Source: Bacteroidales bacterium UBA1797 (GTDB lineage: Bacteria; Bacteroidota; Bacteroidia; Bacteroidales; VadinHA17). Taken from it: 5,688 nt of DNA. Where the stretch lies: the NCBI GenBank assembly GCA_002319885.1, contig DCFT01000047.1:1-5688 (forward strand), in the 5' to 3' direction. Both the position numbers and the translations under genes were made by a program. The notes beneath the pieces are model-generated. The model was not told the origin of the DNA and did no database searches. It saw only the letters and a list, made by a program, of their open reading frames with translations. The stretch's first letter is position 1; each line of letters opens with the position of its first letter. Of this stretch, positions 5,248 to 5,688 are shown in pieces.

Positions 5248-5688
5248 GGGAGTCTAAAACACTTTGTGTAAATGAAGTTATGTAATTGTATGTAGAGTTA
5301 AAGCCCAGGCAAGCGAAGAGAAGCCCGGTTATCGAAGCTGATCTGAGCCTGCCCGGGGCGATGGCAGATTTGCCATTATTTATTAACTTGAAATACAATT
5401 TTATGGAAGAGAAAAAACTACCCATCCCCAAGGATTTCTTCAAACAATTCAAAAACAAAGTAGAGTTCCATTCCTTTTTCAACAGTCTTTTCAAAGAAGG
5501 CGTTGAAGAGATGCTCAGAGGCGAGCTGGAGGAACATCTTGGCTATGAGAAACATAGCAAAGAAGGCCACAACACCGGCAACAGCCGCAACGGATCTTAC
5601 AAGAAAAAGGTCAAGACCGAGTCGCTGGGTGATATGGTCTTAAATATGCCGCGTGATCGCAATAGTGAGTTTGAACCCCAGCTGGTCC
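5248..5688 (+). mobile_element. IS256-family insertion sequence, left part only
   Basis: The identity comes from the transposase beginning at 5403. The left end is placed at about 5248, where GGGAGTCTAAAACACTTTGT and the following GTAAAT resemble IS256-family terminal repeats (GGGAGTGTCCAAAACAC-type ends, from memory). The right end, the matching repeat and the 8-9 bp target duplication lie outside the window, so the boundary is an estimate. The 155-bp leader before the transposase carries a small hairpin, ATGGCA/TGCCAT, at 5361-5376. Confidence 0.65.
5403..5688 (+). CDS. IS256-family (mutator-type) transposase, 3' end outside window
   Basis: The ATG at 5403 follows the A/T-rich leader AACTTGAAATACAATTTT, and 95 codons are visible before the window ends. 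The N-terminus shows the order typical of IS256 transposases: FFKQFKNKVEF (12-22), GVEEMLRGELEEHLGYEKH (33-51), the small-residue/Asn motif NTGNSRNGSYKKK (57-69) and the conserved PRDRNSEFEPQLV (83-95). These enzymes move the element by a cut-and-paste or copy-out reaction using a DDE RNase H-like active site. The catalytic residues, the remaining three quarters of the roughly 400-residue protein and its stop are beyond the edge, so integrity cannot be judged. Confidence 0.93.
   Translation, partial: MEEKKLPIPKDFFKQFKNKVEFHSFFNSLFKEGVEEMLRGELEEHLGYEKHSKEGHNTGNSRNGSYKKKVKTESLGDMVLNMPRDRNSEFEPQLV

Noticed and set aside
5207..5494. Leftward open frame of 95 codons
   Set aside because: It crosses the IS boundary and lies antisense to the IS256 transposase start.

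Overview
The window looks like accessory DNA from a member of the Bacteroidota, probably near the Chitinophagaceae or Sphingobacteriales. The evidence is that start codons follow A/T-rich leaders without Shine-Dalgarno motifs, the lipoprotein has the Cys-Lys-Lys lipidation context common in this phylum, and several proteins are of types I know mainly from these bacteria. That placement is inferred from memory of protein families; no search was run. No ribosomal RNA, tRNA or CRISPR array was seen.

Left part (1-1110): two convergent genes of unknown function. A large 3' fragment of one runs rightward from outside the window to 606. A complete 105-residue gene runs leftward (1020-703). An 8-bp inverted repeat sits between them. 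Upstream of the leftward gene is a block of four 10-bp tandem repeats (1071-1110) with an inverted partner at 1044-1054.

Middle part (1225-2062): the last ~65 residues of a tyrosine recombinase, then a type II toxin-antitoxin pair. The antitoxin is intact. The ParE-like toxin overlaps it by 16 bp and carries an in-frame TAG at codon 26, with the rest of its frame preserved. This looks like the scar of a former mobile element.

Right part (2063-5688), visibly richer in A/T: a small lipoprotein gene ending in a strong AT-rich terminator hairpin, then about 600 bp without a convincing gene, then two closely spaced genes. These encode a 480-residue coiled-coil protein with two membrane segments and a 101-residue soluble protein. 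The pair is the best candidate for an undescribed system, though its function cannot be read from sequence. An IS256-family insertion sequence begins about 107 bp downstream, and its transposase runs off the right edge.

The recombinase remnant, the broken toxin-antitoxin locus, the IS and the A/T-rich cargo together suggest a region of repeated insertion and decay.
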